Below the pieces are notes generated by a model. It saw only the letters and a program-made list of their open reading frames with translations, was not told the origin of the DNA and ran no database searches. The translations under genes and the position numbers were made by a program. A DNA stretch of 64,000 nt, taken from positions 39,244-103,243 of the forward strand of contig JBCCHB010000043.1 in the NCBI GenBank assembly GCA_039028975.1, written 5' to 3'. Of this stretch, positions 7,842 through 19,000 are shown piece after piece. The first letter of the stretch is position 1, and each line of letters begins with the position of its first letter. This DNA comes from JAHBNG01 sp039028975 (GTDB taxonomy: Bacteria; Chloroflexota; Anaerolineae; Caldilineales; Caldilineaceae).

Positions 7842-8748
7842 TGAAAATATCCAAGAGGCCAATGGCCCACTGGTAGAGCCTTTGGCGAATTGCGCTGATA
7901 CACTCTTCATTGGGATTGGCTATGACTGTATGCGCATCTTGATCGCCGACAAACAGTCCTCGATTCACTTCGACCATAATGGTGGCAGGTGGTTTAACCC
8001 CCCTATCAACGTAATTGCGTTTTTGCTTGTCTGGATCTAGATGCTGCATGATCACATAGCTGCCTGCGTAGGGCTGATTCAATGCCGCTACAGGTGTCGG
8101 TCCACTAGGATTGGGTTCAAGCAAATCCATGTCGCCGAAGAGCTTTTCGGCCAACGCCACAGTTTCAAAGGCTGCCTCCCGACTGCAAAATGACCATCCT
8201 CGATCGGGTCGTGGATTCCCATCTTTATCAGCAAGTGTACCAATACAGATGAGTGGCCGTGGGCTACCTGGGTCTTTATAGGCAGAGGGTCCATGCTGGG
8301 CCATATTATGGCAATCGATCACCAGTTCTACGTTTCCATGATGCGCTTCCAACGCATCCTCAAGCTGCTGGTGATAGATCTTCCAGTAGCCATCAATCAG
8401 TTTCTCTTGCAAGTCCTCTGCCAGAGGCTGTGAGTAGATGGGTTCGCCATAGCTTGTTTGCGTTTTTACCGGGCCATCAGGCTTTCCTAGCATGGATAGA
8501 GGGCGGTTGGCGTCAATCAATGCTCGGGCAATGGGCATGGAAACTGTCGCCAAGACACCTTTCGTAAACGGCTTTGGCACGTAGGGCTCAAGGTCTGGGT
8601 TATCAAAATCAAAGAGTTTGTCGATCCAAAGGTCACAATCGTTGTACAAGGCTGTCTCATCGATGGCCAGCCGATCTTGAATTTCCACTGGGATCGACAG
8701 GCCGCCGTGAGGACGACTTAAAATAATGGGTAGAGGATTCATATTCAT
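7822..8748 (-). CDS. N-formylglutamate amidohydrolase family protein
   Basis: This 308-residue protein belongs to the N-formylglutamate amidohydrolase family. Visible features are SRPHGGLSIP near the N-terminus, a DLWIDKLFD segment, and the DCHNMAQHGP and RPLICIGTLAD blocks expected to hold the metal. The family releases formate from N-formylglutamate at the end of one histidine-degradation route (HutG). No other hut gene is present, so the substrate may differ. The ATG at 8748 was preferred over an upstream TTG at 8778. Confidence 0.82.
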   Translation of the reverse strand: MNMNPLPIILSRPHGGLSIPVEIQDRLAIDETALYNDCDLWIDKLFDFDNPDLEPYVPKPFTKGVLATVSMPIARALIDANRPLSMLGKPDGPVKTQTSYGEPIYSQPLAEDLQEKLIDGYWKIYHQQLEDALEAHHGNVELVIDCHNMAQHGPSAYKDPGSPRPLICIGTLADKDGNPRPDRGWSFCSREAAFETVALAEKLFGDMDLLEPNPSGPTPVAALNQPYAGSYVIMQHLDPDKQKRNYVDRGVKPPATIMVEVNRGLFVGDQDAHTVIANPNEECISAIRQRLYQWAIGLLDIFNADKDL

Positions 8749-9253
8749 GCTTTCTTTATATCGTAGATGCCTAATCAAATCAAAATATCTTTTCCACCTG
8801 TTGTGTAAAATTCCCCCAATTCAGTTTTCACAGGACTTACGTAGTTGACCAGACGCCAGCCGCTTTCAAAGTGACCTGAATCTCTAAAAAGCTAACCTAG
8901 CTGTCGGCTGATTCGCTGAAGCTCTTTTCGCTACCCATCCTAATTTAGAACATGCGATCAGTATAAGTTTGTAGTTTGTTGAGACCTGTGGTAAAAAGTA
9001 TGATGTATAGATCAGAGTCCTCTAGCATGTCCATATATGCCTCGTCCAATCCGTGTAGACCCGTTCATAGAAGGAATGCACCGTCAATGTTCAGGGTATG
9101 TATGCAACAAATATATCATCTTATGAGCACTAAGTGACGCAATGTCCAGATAAGGAATTGGGATCACGGTTTGGTTCATGCATAGCTTAGCCCCCCAATA
9201 ACGAACACAGTCGCTTTCTCTTACATACAAAAGATCAACCTGTACTCAGCCCT
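8749..9253. other. Spacer with no gene seen
   Basis: About 500 bp upstream of the amidohydrolase operon show no convincing frame on either strand. AT content is higher than in neighbouring genes. It probably includes the operon promoter, but no clear -35/-10 pair stands out. Confidence 0.5.
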
Positions 9254-9314
9254 GGCATAGATGAGAAAGAAAATGACCTATTTTAGCCGAGTCCACAACT
9301 ATCTCATCTATGCC
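9254..9314. repeat. 13-bp perfect inverted repeat GGCATAGATGAGA
   Basis: GGCATAGATGAGA at 9254-9266 is repeated inverted at 9302-9314 around a 35-bp loop. It lies about 240 bp upstream of the HHH/giant-protein unit. It could be a regulatory hairpin or a small palindromic element. Confidence 0.6.
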
Positions 9315-9390
9315 CTAACCTGGACAAGCCAGAATGGTGAATTATGAATTATGAATGGTGAACAGATCTGCTTCCAAGACATCTTCATTC

Positions 9391-9460
9391 ACCATTATCA
9401 ATTTACCATTATCAATTTACCATTATCAATTTACCATTATCAATTTACCATTATCAATCT
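9391..9460. repeat. Tandem 14-bp repeat ACCATTATCAATTT, five copies
   Basis: Five copies start at 9391, 9405, 9419, 9433 and 9447, nearly identical. Just before them (9333-9362) is GGTGAATTATGAATTATGAATGGTGAA, partly complementary to the array. The array ends about 90 bp before the start of the HHH protein gene, in its expected promoter region. Confidence 0.85.
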
Positions 9461-9548
9461 GCTCAAATCATAATAACTAAACAATTATGTGATTCAATTG
9501 GATCACCATGACGATTTACCAGACTATTCAAGGGAGAGGGAGAAAACT

Positions 9549-10001
9549 ATGTTGTTTTGGATAGGTTTAATCTTAGGTATCATTATAGGTTGGATCATAG
9601 AGTGGGTATTGGACTGGTGGTTTTGGCGCGGTGATATAGCCGAGATTGGCACCGTATTGGCTTCCCCTGGACCCGAATCAAGCCCATCGGATGTTGCGAC
9701 AATTGAAGAGCTTTCTCAAGTCGCAATGCCTAGCGAGGGATGGATAGAAGCCTCAAGTTCTGTTGAGACTTCCTCTGTGGCTCATTCAAGTATGAACGAT
9801 CTGAAGAAGATTAAGGGCATTGGTAAAGTGTATGAAGGAATGCTCAATCAGGGTGGTATCTACAATTTCTCCCAATTGGCTGCACTAACTCCTGAAAAGA
9901 TCCAACAACTTATCGGCCCCGAAAACTGGCAAAATATCGACTCCGAATCTTGGATTGAACAGGCCCAGCAGTACGCTATCAACCAGGAAGGGAGCAGATA
10001 A
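9549..10001 (+). CDS. Membrane-anchored helix-hairpin-helix protein
   Basis: A 150-residue protein beginning with a membrane segment (MLFWIGLILGIIIGWIIEW, residues 1-24), then a Trp-rich juxtamembrane stretch, a ~50-residue linker, and a Rad51/DUF4332-type HHH domain (KKIKGIGKVYEGMLNQGG through FSQLAALTPEKIQQL, about residues 84-142). The ATG at 9549 follows AGGGAGAGGGAGA; a longer frame begins at 9489. The giant gene starts 2 bp after its stop and has a closely similar HHH domain, so the two are probably co-translated and may share a partner. Which side of the membrane the HHH faces is uncertain. Confidence 0.8.
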   Translation: MLFWIGLILGIIIGWIIEWVLDWWFWRGDIAEIGTVLASPGPESSPSDVATIEELSQVAMPSEGWIEASSSVETSSVAHSSMNDLKKIKGIGKVYEGMLNQGGIYNFSQLAALTPEKIQQLIGPENWQNIDSESWIEQAQQYAINQEGSR

Positions 10002-10003
10002 CA

Positions 10004-13000
10004 ATGGCCCAGCCTGAACAACATCAAGGCGACGACTTGATCAAAATCACCGGTCTTGATCAGCGCTTTGCAGATAGCCTGCAACAAGCTGGGATCAACA
10101 CCTATGCTCAGCTTGCAGCATTGACACCGGCACGAATCCGAGAAATTATTGGGGTAACAACCGATACTGAAGTTGATCCAGAGCGTTGGATCGCCGAAGC
10201 TGCCCAGCTATCTAGCATTCCTGAGGCCATTCACATTGAGACCCCCACACCTCCGGCTCAATTGACTGATCTAAAGCCTTTATATCAGGCTACCTCTTCC
10301 CGTACCGCCGGCCAAGTTAGAATGTTTGATACGGCTAAGTTTGCCATTCTGCTGTTGCTGGCTCTTCTGCTTGCATTTATATTGCTGACGCGCGAGTGTG
10401 GCAATCGATCCGCCCTTGACGAGCCAACTGTGGAGATTCCGGACGCAACGCCCACAGGCGTAAGTGTCCGCACGGCCCCCGTGATCAGTGAATCTATCGT
10501 AGGCAGCGAATTTCTGGCAGGGGCTATTCAGCTATCTGGCAACGGTGGGCCAAATGATGAATTAGAAGTGCTCATTGACGATGTTGTAGATGGAACAACA
10601 ACCGTTGGTGCCAATGGCGTTTGGGTCTACTCAACGACCATTGAGGAACCCGGTCAGTATACAGTCTCTAGCCGCCTGATGGAGGATGGCAACGTTCTGG
10701 CCGAGACCGAGAAAATCGCGATCACTGTAGTCGATATTGATGAGGCAGATGAACAAGGTGATCCATCAACAAACAATGCAGTTGTTCTCTCTCTAGGTAC
10801 CACACCAACAGATGTTGCACCTGAGATTCTTTCACTAATTGGCGGTGAAGAGTATACGCTTGGTACTATTGAGATTACTGGCACGGGAGAAGCCGAAAGC
10901 ACAATCGCGCTACTCCTCGATGGGGAAATTCTAGGAACAACCACTATAGTTGATGAAGACGGAAAATGGTCTTCATCTGTAACCTTTGCTGAGCCAACTA
11001 GTGCGTCTCTATCCGTTGGGCTTCTTAATGATGCTGGTGACTCACTTGTTGAAAGCGATGCCATTTCATTTGCTGTGGTTGCCCCGCCTCCACCGGTTAT
11101 TCTCTTCCCAGAAGCAGACACTGAAATCGAGATCGGTCCCATTGAAATTAGCGGCACTGGACAATCCGAGAGTACCGTTGAGTTACTCCTCGATGGTGAA
11201 TTCTTGGGAACGGCTCTGGCAGATACAGATGGACTGTGGTCCTATTCTGCCACTATCACCGAAGCTACGGATGCATCTCTATCCGTTGGGCTTCTTAATG
11301 ACGCTGGAGACTCACTTGTTGAAAGCGATGCCATTTCATTTGCCGTGGTTGCCCCGCCTCCACCGGTTATTCTCTTCCCAGAAACAGACGCTGAAATCGA
11401 GATCGGAACCATTGAAATTAGTGGAACTGGACAATCCGAGAGTACCGTTGAGCTACTGCTTGATGGTGAATCCTTGGGAACGGCTTTGGTAGATGCAGAC
11501 GGGCTGTGGTCCTATTCTGCCACTATAACCGAACCTACAGATGCGTCTCTATCTGTTGGCCTTCTTAATGACGTTGGTGATTCACTTGTAGAAAGCGCCC
11601 CGCTCTCCTTTGCCGTAGTTGCCCCGCCGCCACCAGTTATTCTCTACCCTGAAGCAGACGCTGAAATCGAGATCGGAACCATTGAAATTAGTGGAACCGG
11701 ACAATCCGAGAGTACCGTTGAGTTACTCCTCGATGGTGAATCTTTAGGTACGGCTCCGGTAGATGCAGATGGGCTGTGGTCCTATTCTGCCACCATAACC
11801 GAACCTACAGATGCGTCTCTATCTGTTGGCCTTCTTAATGACGCTGGTGATTCACTTGTAGAAAGCGCCCCACTCTCCTTTGCCGTGGTTGCCCCGCCGC
11901 CACCGGTTATTCTCTACCCTGAAGGAGACACTGAAATTGGGATCGGAACCATTGAAATTAGCGGCACTGGACAAGGCGAAAGTACCGTTGAGTTACTCCT
12001 CGATGGTGAATTCTTGGGAACGGCTCTGGTAGATGCAGATGGGCTGTGGTCCTATTCTGCCACTATCACCGAAGCTACGGATGCATCTCTATCCGTTGGG
12101 CTTCTTAATGATGCTGGTGATTCACTTGTCGAAAGCGATGCCATTTCCTTTGCTCTGGTTGTTCCTCCGCCGCCTGTCATTCTCTTTCCTGAAGCCGATG
12201 CGGAAATTGAGACAGACACTCTTGAAATTATTGGCACAGCTCAGGCCGAGAGTACCGTTGAGCTTCTTCTTGATGGAGACGTTGTGGGAACGAGTGTGGT
12301 TGATGAAGACGAAATATGGTCTTATGTCGCTACCATCACGGAAACAGGTACTTCTACTCTATCTGTTCGCCTTCTCAGCACTTCTGGGGATCTGCTCTCC
12401 GAGAGCGAGCCACTTTCCTTTATCCGCTCCTTACCACCTACGCCAATTATTCTCCACCCTGAATCGGACGCTGAAGTTGAGAGCGGTACCATTGAATTCA
12501 CCGGAACAGGGCGAGTGAGCAGCACGGTTGAGCTGCTCCTTGATGGCGAAACGTTGGGGACATCTCTGGTTGGCGAAGATGAACTGTGGTCCTATTCTGC
12601 CAACATCACGGAAACAGGTGCTTCTACCCTGACAGTTCGCCTTCTCAGTGACTCAGGTGAAATATTGTCTGAGAGCGATCCTGTCTCTTTTGCGCATATG
12701 CCGCCACCTGCACCGGTCATTCTCTTCCCCGAATCCGGAACTGAATTGAAAGTGGGAACCATTGAGATTACAGGGACAGGCAAGGCTGATAGCACCGTTG
12801 AACTTCTCCTAAATGGGGAGGTTGATGGGACGGCCCAAGTTAGCTCAGATTCGGTATGGCTGTATAACTTGGACCTTGCCAATGTGGGAGAGGTAGAACT
12901 GGGTGTCCGTCCGCTTGGGAGCGAAGGTGAAGAGACACCATCTGGGGATCCCTTGTTCTTTTATGCGCAGCCTTCTGTTACGGTACCTGTTGTGACCCAG

Positions 13001-16000
13001 CCTGATATTGATTTGGAGAACGGCTTGTTGTCTCTCTCCGGTACGGCTGATCCTGGGAGCAAATTGCAACTCTTGCTCGATAGTGAACTGTTAACGGAGA
13101 CCATTGTTGGCGCGGATGGCGACTGGGCCATTACAGCCGATCTACCAGAGAGTGGTTTTCATGAATTGACGGCCCAGGTAATCGATGAGGCAGGGGATAC
13201 ACTTGCTGAATCAGACGGGTTGAGTTTTTTGATGGCATCTGCTCCTGCCCCAGTTACCTATGATTTTGGCGTTAGTTCATTCCGACTCGGAGACTTAGAT
13301 TCTGGCACCCAGTTAGAGATGAGCGGGACGGGTATCCCAGAAGCCGATGTGGATCTTCTTGTCGGTGATACAACCATCGCTACGACTACGGTCAGCGCCG
13401 AGGGCATATGGTCTGCCTCCACCCTTTTGAAGGAGCCTGACGAATATAACTTTAGTGTGCAATCAGTCGATCGTGATGGTGAGTTGGTTACTGCGGATTT
13501 TCCGCCTAGCGCATTTGTCTTTGTACGACCAACACCATCTCCGACGCCAACTCCTACATCTGTTGCACTTGGCTTGAGTGCTATGCCAAAATTAGAATCG
13601 ACCGATGGGCTTCTGGTGCTTGAGGGGCAGGCTGATCCAGCATCAACTTTGGAGATTCTATTTGACGAGACGGTCGTCACGACAACGACCGTCTCGGCGA
13701 CAGGTGCTTGGTCAGTAACGGTTGAGCAAGAGCCTGGGGACTACCAGGTTTCAGTTCGTGTAGTCAGCGAGGCGGATAGTAGTGAGGAAGATGGTAATCA
13801 GGCTGCTACCCAACAATCTTTCATTGCCAATGCCGTTGTCTATACGCCAACACCAACCAGCACGCCTATTCCTATCACCATGTCGTCCATGGGTGATTCC
13901 TCGTCGCCTGTCTCCTCGACCCCGGAGCCGATCGTCTCCGATGATGGCGGTTTGGACTTAGCAGGGACGGGGGCACCCGGTACCCTTTTGGAGATCCTGC
14001 TTAACGGGACCACCTATACCACAACCACAGTTGGGTCAGATGGCTCGTGGATGCTCCAATTAGCGGAGCAGGCGCCAGGGGAGTACGACATTGCAGCTCG
14101 ACCAGTGGGCACTGATGCGGACGCTATCACAATTGCAACTGCCCTTGTGCTGTCACCGACTGTGATGGTGCCTGAAATATCCATGGTCGCCATCGATAGT
14201 GGAATAACCAATACCGTCTCCGTAACAGGTACGGGCGAGATGAGCACGACCCTGAATCTGCTCGTTGATGATCGTGTCGTTTCCACCACCACCGTAGATG
14301 TGGATGGGAATTGGTCTAGCACTGTTGCGCTCTCCGATGCCGGATCATATCGTCTCAACGCTGAGTCTGTCAACGCCCAGGGTATATCCAGCGGCAACTC
14401 CCAAGCGATGCGGATTCGGATTGCCCCAACACCAACGCCAAGTCCCACCATTACCCCAGTACCATTGTCTTTGTCGCCTGTGAATGTGCAACCCTTTGAC
14501 ATTGGCAAGCCATATGAACTAGCTGGTAGCGGACAACCGGGCTCTGATGTGGCCATCTATGTGAATGATCAGGAAGATGGACGTACGACTGTAAACCAAA
14601 AGGGACGCTGGTCTTACCTGCTTAACCTTGTTGAACCGGGCAATTACGCCGTCACAGCAAATCAGGTTAATCTTGATGATACGATTGGTGAACCCTTTGC
14701 TTCGTTTGATTGGAATGTCCCTGTTCCAACGGAGACGCCAACGCCCACTTCAACAAGCACTTCCACATCGACTAATACACCACTGCCGCCGACCAATACG
14801 CCAACGTCAACCTTTACACCTGTGCCGGCTCAATGCTCAATAGACCAACGCCAGGCTGTGGTCGGCTCTGATGTGCTTATCTCTGGAACGGGTGAACCCA
14901 ATAGCGATGTCAATATTGTAGTTGGCAATAACGTCTATGAGACGGTCACCGTGGATGCTGATGGGAGATTTGAGGCCCGTGTTGCGTTCCAAGGGCCTGG
15001 CATTCAATATATTGCCTGCCAGAGGGGCGATGTAGCTGCGTTGAGTGCATTTGGAAGTGGCTCCATGATTGTCGTGCAGCCGCCCACCAATACACCAACC
15101 CCTACACCTACGGATACAGCAACTGCCACAGCAACCGCGACCGCCACGTCCACCAATACGCCGCTGCCTGCTCAATGCACTATCGAACCAGCGCGGACGT
15201 TAGTCGGCTCTATGGTAAGCATCAAGGGATCGGGTGAACCCAACAGCGATGTCAATATCGTGGTTGGTAATAGCACCTATGATACGGTTAGGGTGAATGA
15301 TGATGGTACCTTTGAGTCTTCTTTAACTTTCCAAGGTCCAGGTATCCAGTATATTGCCTGTCAGGGAGTAGACGCGCCCATCGTTAGCGCCATGGGAGTT
15401 GGTTCCATGGTGATTATTGATGCGCCTACAAGTACACCCACAGCTACGCCGACAGCGACGAGTACGCCTCTTGCATTTGGATTTGCACCCCTTACTATTC
15501 AGCCGTTTGACATTGGCAAGCCGCTCAATTTATCCGGTTCGGGTGAGCCACAGTCAGACGTGGCGATTGTAGTCAATGGAGAAGAAGATGGTCGTACCAC
15601 AGCGGATGACACAGGTAATTGGTCTTACCTACTGAATCTAGTCGATCCAGGCGATTTCAATATCTCCCTTAATCCGGTGGATGAACGTGGAAATCTGGGA
15701 GAATCGTCAGCATCCTTTGAGCTGAACATCCCTGTACCAACAGTAACGCCTACACCAACCAATACACCTATTCCATTCTCCTTTAATCCTGTTGTTATCC
15801 AACCGTCTAACTTGGGTGATCCATTTGTACTGGAGGGTAAGGGGCAACCGGAAGCAGATGTGGCGATTGTGGTCAATGGAGAAGAAGATGGTCGTACCAC
15901 CGCGGATGACACCGGCAATTGGTCTTACCTACTGAATCTAGTCGATCCAGGTGATTTCAATATCTCCCTTAATCCAGTCAACCCAAGAGGCCAACTTGGT

Positions 16001-19000
16001 GCCTCTTCAGCATCCTTCGAGCTGAGTATCCCCACACCTACGTCGGAGCTGACTGATACAGTCAATCTAACGGAGACAACTGAACTGACAGAGAGTGTAG
16101 TTCCGACTACCACGACGTCCGTGACTGATACAGTTGATCTGACGGAGACAACTGAACTAACAGAGAGCGTAGTTCCGACTACCACGACGCCCCTAACTAA
16201 CACAGTTGATCTGACGGATACGGTCGACCTGACGGAGAGCGTAGTTCCAACTACCACGACGCCCCTAACTGACACCATTGATCTGACGGAGACGACTGAA
16301 CTGACAGGAACTATTGCTCCAACCATTACGACATCCGTAACTGATACAGTTGATCTAACGGATACGGTCGACCTGACGGAGAGCGTTGTTCCAACCACGA
16401 CGACATCCGTAACTGATACTGTCGATCTGACGGAGACAACTGAACTGACAGAGAGTGTAGTTCCGACTACCACGATGGTCGTAACTGATACGGTTGATCT
16501 GACGGATACAACTGAATTGACGGAGAGCGTTGCTTCAACTACCACGACGTCCGTAACCGACACGATTGATCTAACGGATACAACTGAACTAACAGAGAGC
16601 GTTGTTCCAACTACTACAACGTCCGTAACTGACACCGTCGATCTGACTGACACAACTGAACTAACAGAGAGCGTTATTCCGACTACCACGACGTCCGTAA
16701 CTGACACCGTCGATCTGACTGACACAACTGAACTAACAGAGAGCGTTATTCCGACTACCACAACGTCCGTGACTGATACAGTTGATCTAACGGATACCAC
16801 TGAACTGACAGAAAGTGTAGTTCCGACTACCACGGTGGCCGTAACTGATACGGTTGATCTAACGGATACAACTGAACTGACGGAAAGCGTTATTCCGACT
16901 ACCACGATGGCCGTAACTGATACCGTTAATCTGGCTGATACGACTGAGCTAACAGAGAGCGTAGTTCCGACTACCACGACGTCAATAACTGATACAGTCG
17001 ATCTAACGGAGACAACTGAACTGACAGAGAGTATAGTTCCGACTACCACGACGTCCGTGACTGATACAGTTGATCTGACTGACACAATCGACCTGACAGA
17101 GACTGTTGTTCCGACTACCACGACGTCAATAACTGATACAGTTGATGTGACGGATACCACTGAACTGACAGAAAGTGTAGTTCCAACTACTACAACGTCC
17201 GTAACTGATACAGTTGATCTGACGGATACCACTGAACTGACAGAGAGTGTAGTTCCAACCACCACGACGTCCGTAACTGATACAGTTGACCTGACTGAGA
17301 CAACTGAACTGACAGAGAGTGTAGTTCCAACTACCACGACGTCCGTAACTGACACCGTCGATCTGACGGACACAATCGAACTGGCCGAGAGCGTTGCGCC
17401 AACAGGCACGGTTTCTCTTACCGATACAACCGACCCGACAGAAGTTGTAACGCCTTCGACCGCTAGTGGACCGAGCAATTTCACATTCGCACCCCTCGCC
17501 ATTCAGCCATACGAAATTGGCAGACCATTGAACCTAACAGGTTCGGGCCAGCCAGGAACGGATGTCGCTGTTCTAGTTGATGGTGAGGAGGATGGCCGCA
17601 CCACGGCTGATGAAGAAGGCGATTGGTCCTATCTGCTCAACTTGGTCGATCCTGGCAACTTTGATGTCTCACTCAACCCGGTTGACGAGCAGGGCAACCC
17701 TGGTGAACCAGCTGATTCCTTCAGATTACGTATCCCTATGCCGTTGCCAACTTCGATGCCGAGTGATGACTCAACAGATACAGCAACGCCAACACCGACG
17801 GCTACCCCTGAAGCTGTCAGAAAGCCAACCCGCTTCACATTCGCACCCCTCGCCATTCAGCCCTATGACATTGGCAAACCGTTGAACCTCTCGGGGTTGG
17901 GCGTGCCAGGAACGGATGTAGCTGTTCTGGTTGATGGTGAAGAGGATGGCCGCACCACGGCTGATGAAGAAGGCGATTGGTCCTATCTGCTCAACTTGGT
18001 CGATCCTGGCAACTTTACTGTCTCACTCAACCCGGTTGACGAGCAGGGCAATCCTGGTGAGCCAGCTGATTCCTTCAACTTGAACATCCCTGCATCGGTG
18101 TCTGCACTTGTGACAGATACGCCAGCGGATACAGAATCAGCAGCAGAAGTCTCGCCAACTGCTTCACCAACTATTACGCCGCAGCCCACAAGCACACCAA
18201 CACCGACTAGCACCTCGATTCCTGTCCAATGCGCCATTGAGCCAACTCGGGCAGACATCGGAGCGCCAATCACTATCACAGGGGCTGGTAAGCCAAACTC
18301 AGATGTGAACATCGTTGTGGGTACCACGATTTATGACAGTGTGGTGGTTGGTTCGGATGGAACCTTTGAAACTACATTATCTTTCCAAGGTGCGGGTATC
18401 CAGTATATTTCCTGTCAAGGTGTGGAGCTTGGCATCGTTCGTTCAGCCGGTGCTGGTTCCATGGTGGTGATCAATGCGCCGACCGCCACGGCTACAGATA
18501 CCCCAACACCAACGGATACGCCGACAGCTACCCCGACACCCACAGAAACACCGACCGATACTGCGACACCAACCGATACTGCAACACCGACCAGTACTTC
18601 AATTCCTGCCCAATGTACCATTGAGCCAACTCGGGCAGATATTGGTTCACCTATCACTATAACAGGAACTGGCGAACCGAACTCAGACGTGAATATCGTT
18701 GTGGGTACCACGATTTATGATCGTCTGATGGTTGGTGCCGATGGAACCTTTGAAGCCACCTTATCTTTCCAAGGTGCAGGACTTCAATATATTTCCTGTC
18801 AACGGGCCGATGTAGAGGCAATTAGCGCATCGGGAATCGGTTCTATGGTCGTCATCAATGCACCAACGGCTACGGCCACGCCAACAGCCACCAATACGGC
18901 TACACCGACTGATGAACCAACCAATACACCCACACCTACGCAGACGCCCATTGCCTTCAGCTTTGAACCAATAGTCATTTATCCTTCAGAGGTGGGCGAT

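Noticed and set aside
15925..17502. A 525-codon open frame on the minus strand
   Set aside because: It is the antisense of the Thr-rich 72-bp repeat inside the giant gene. Its low-complexity Val/Ser repeat and lack of start signals show it is a by-product of the repeat unit being a multiple of three.
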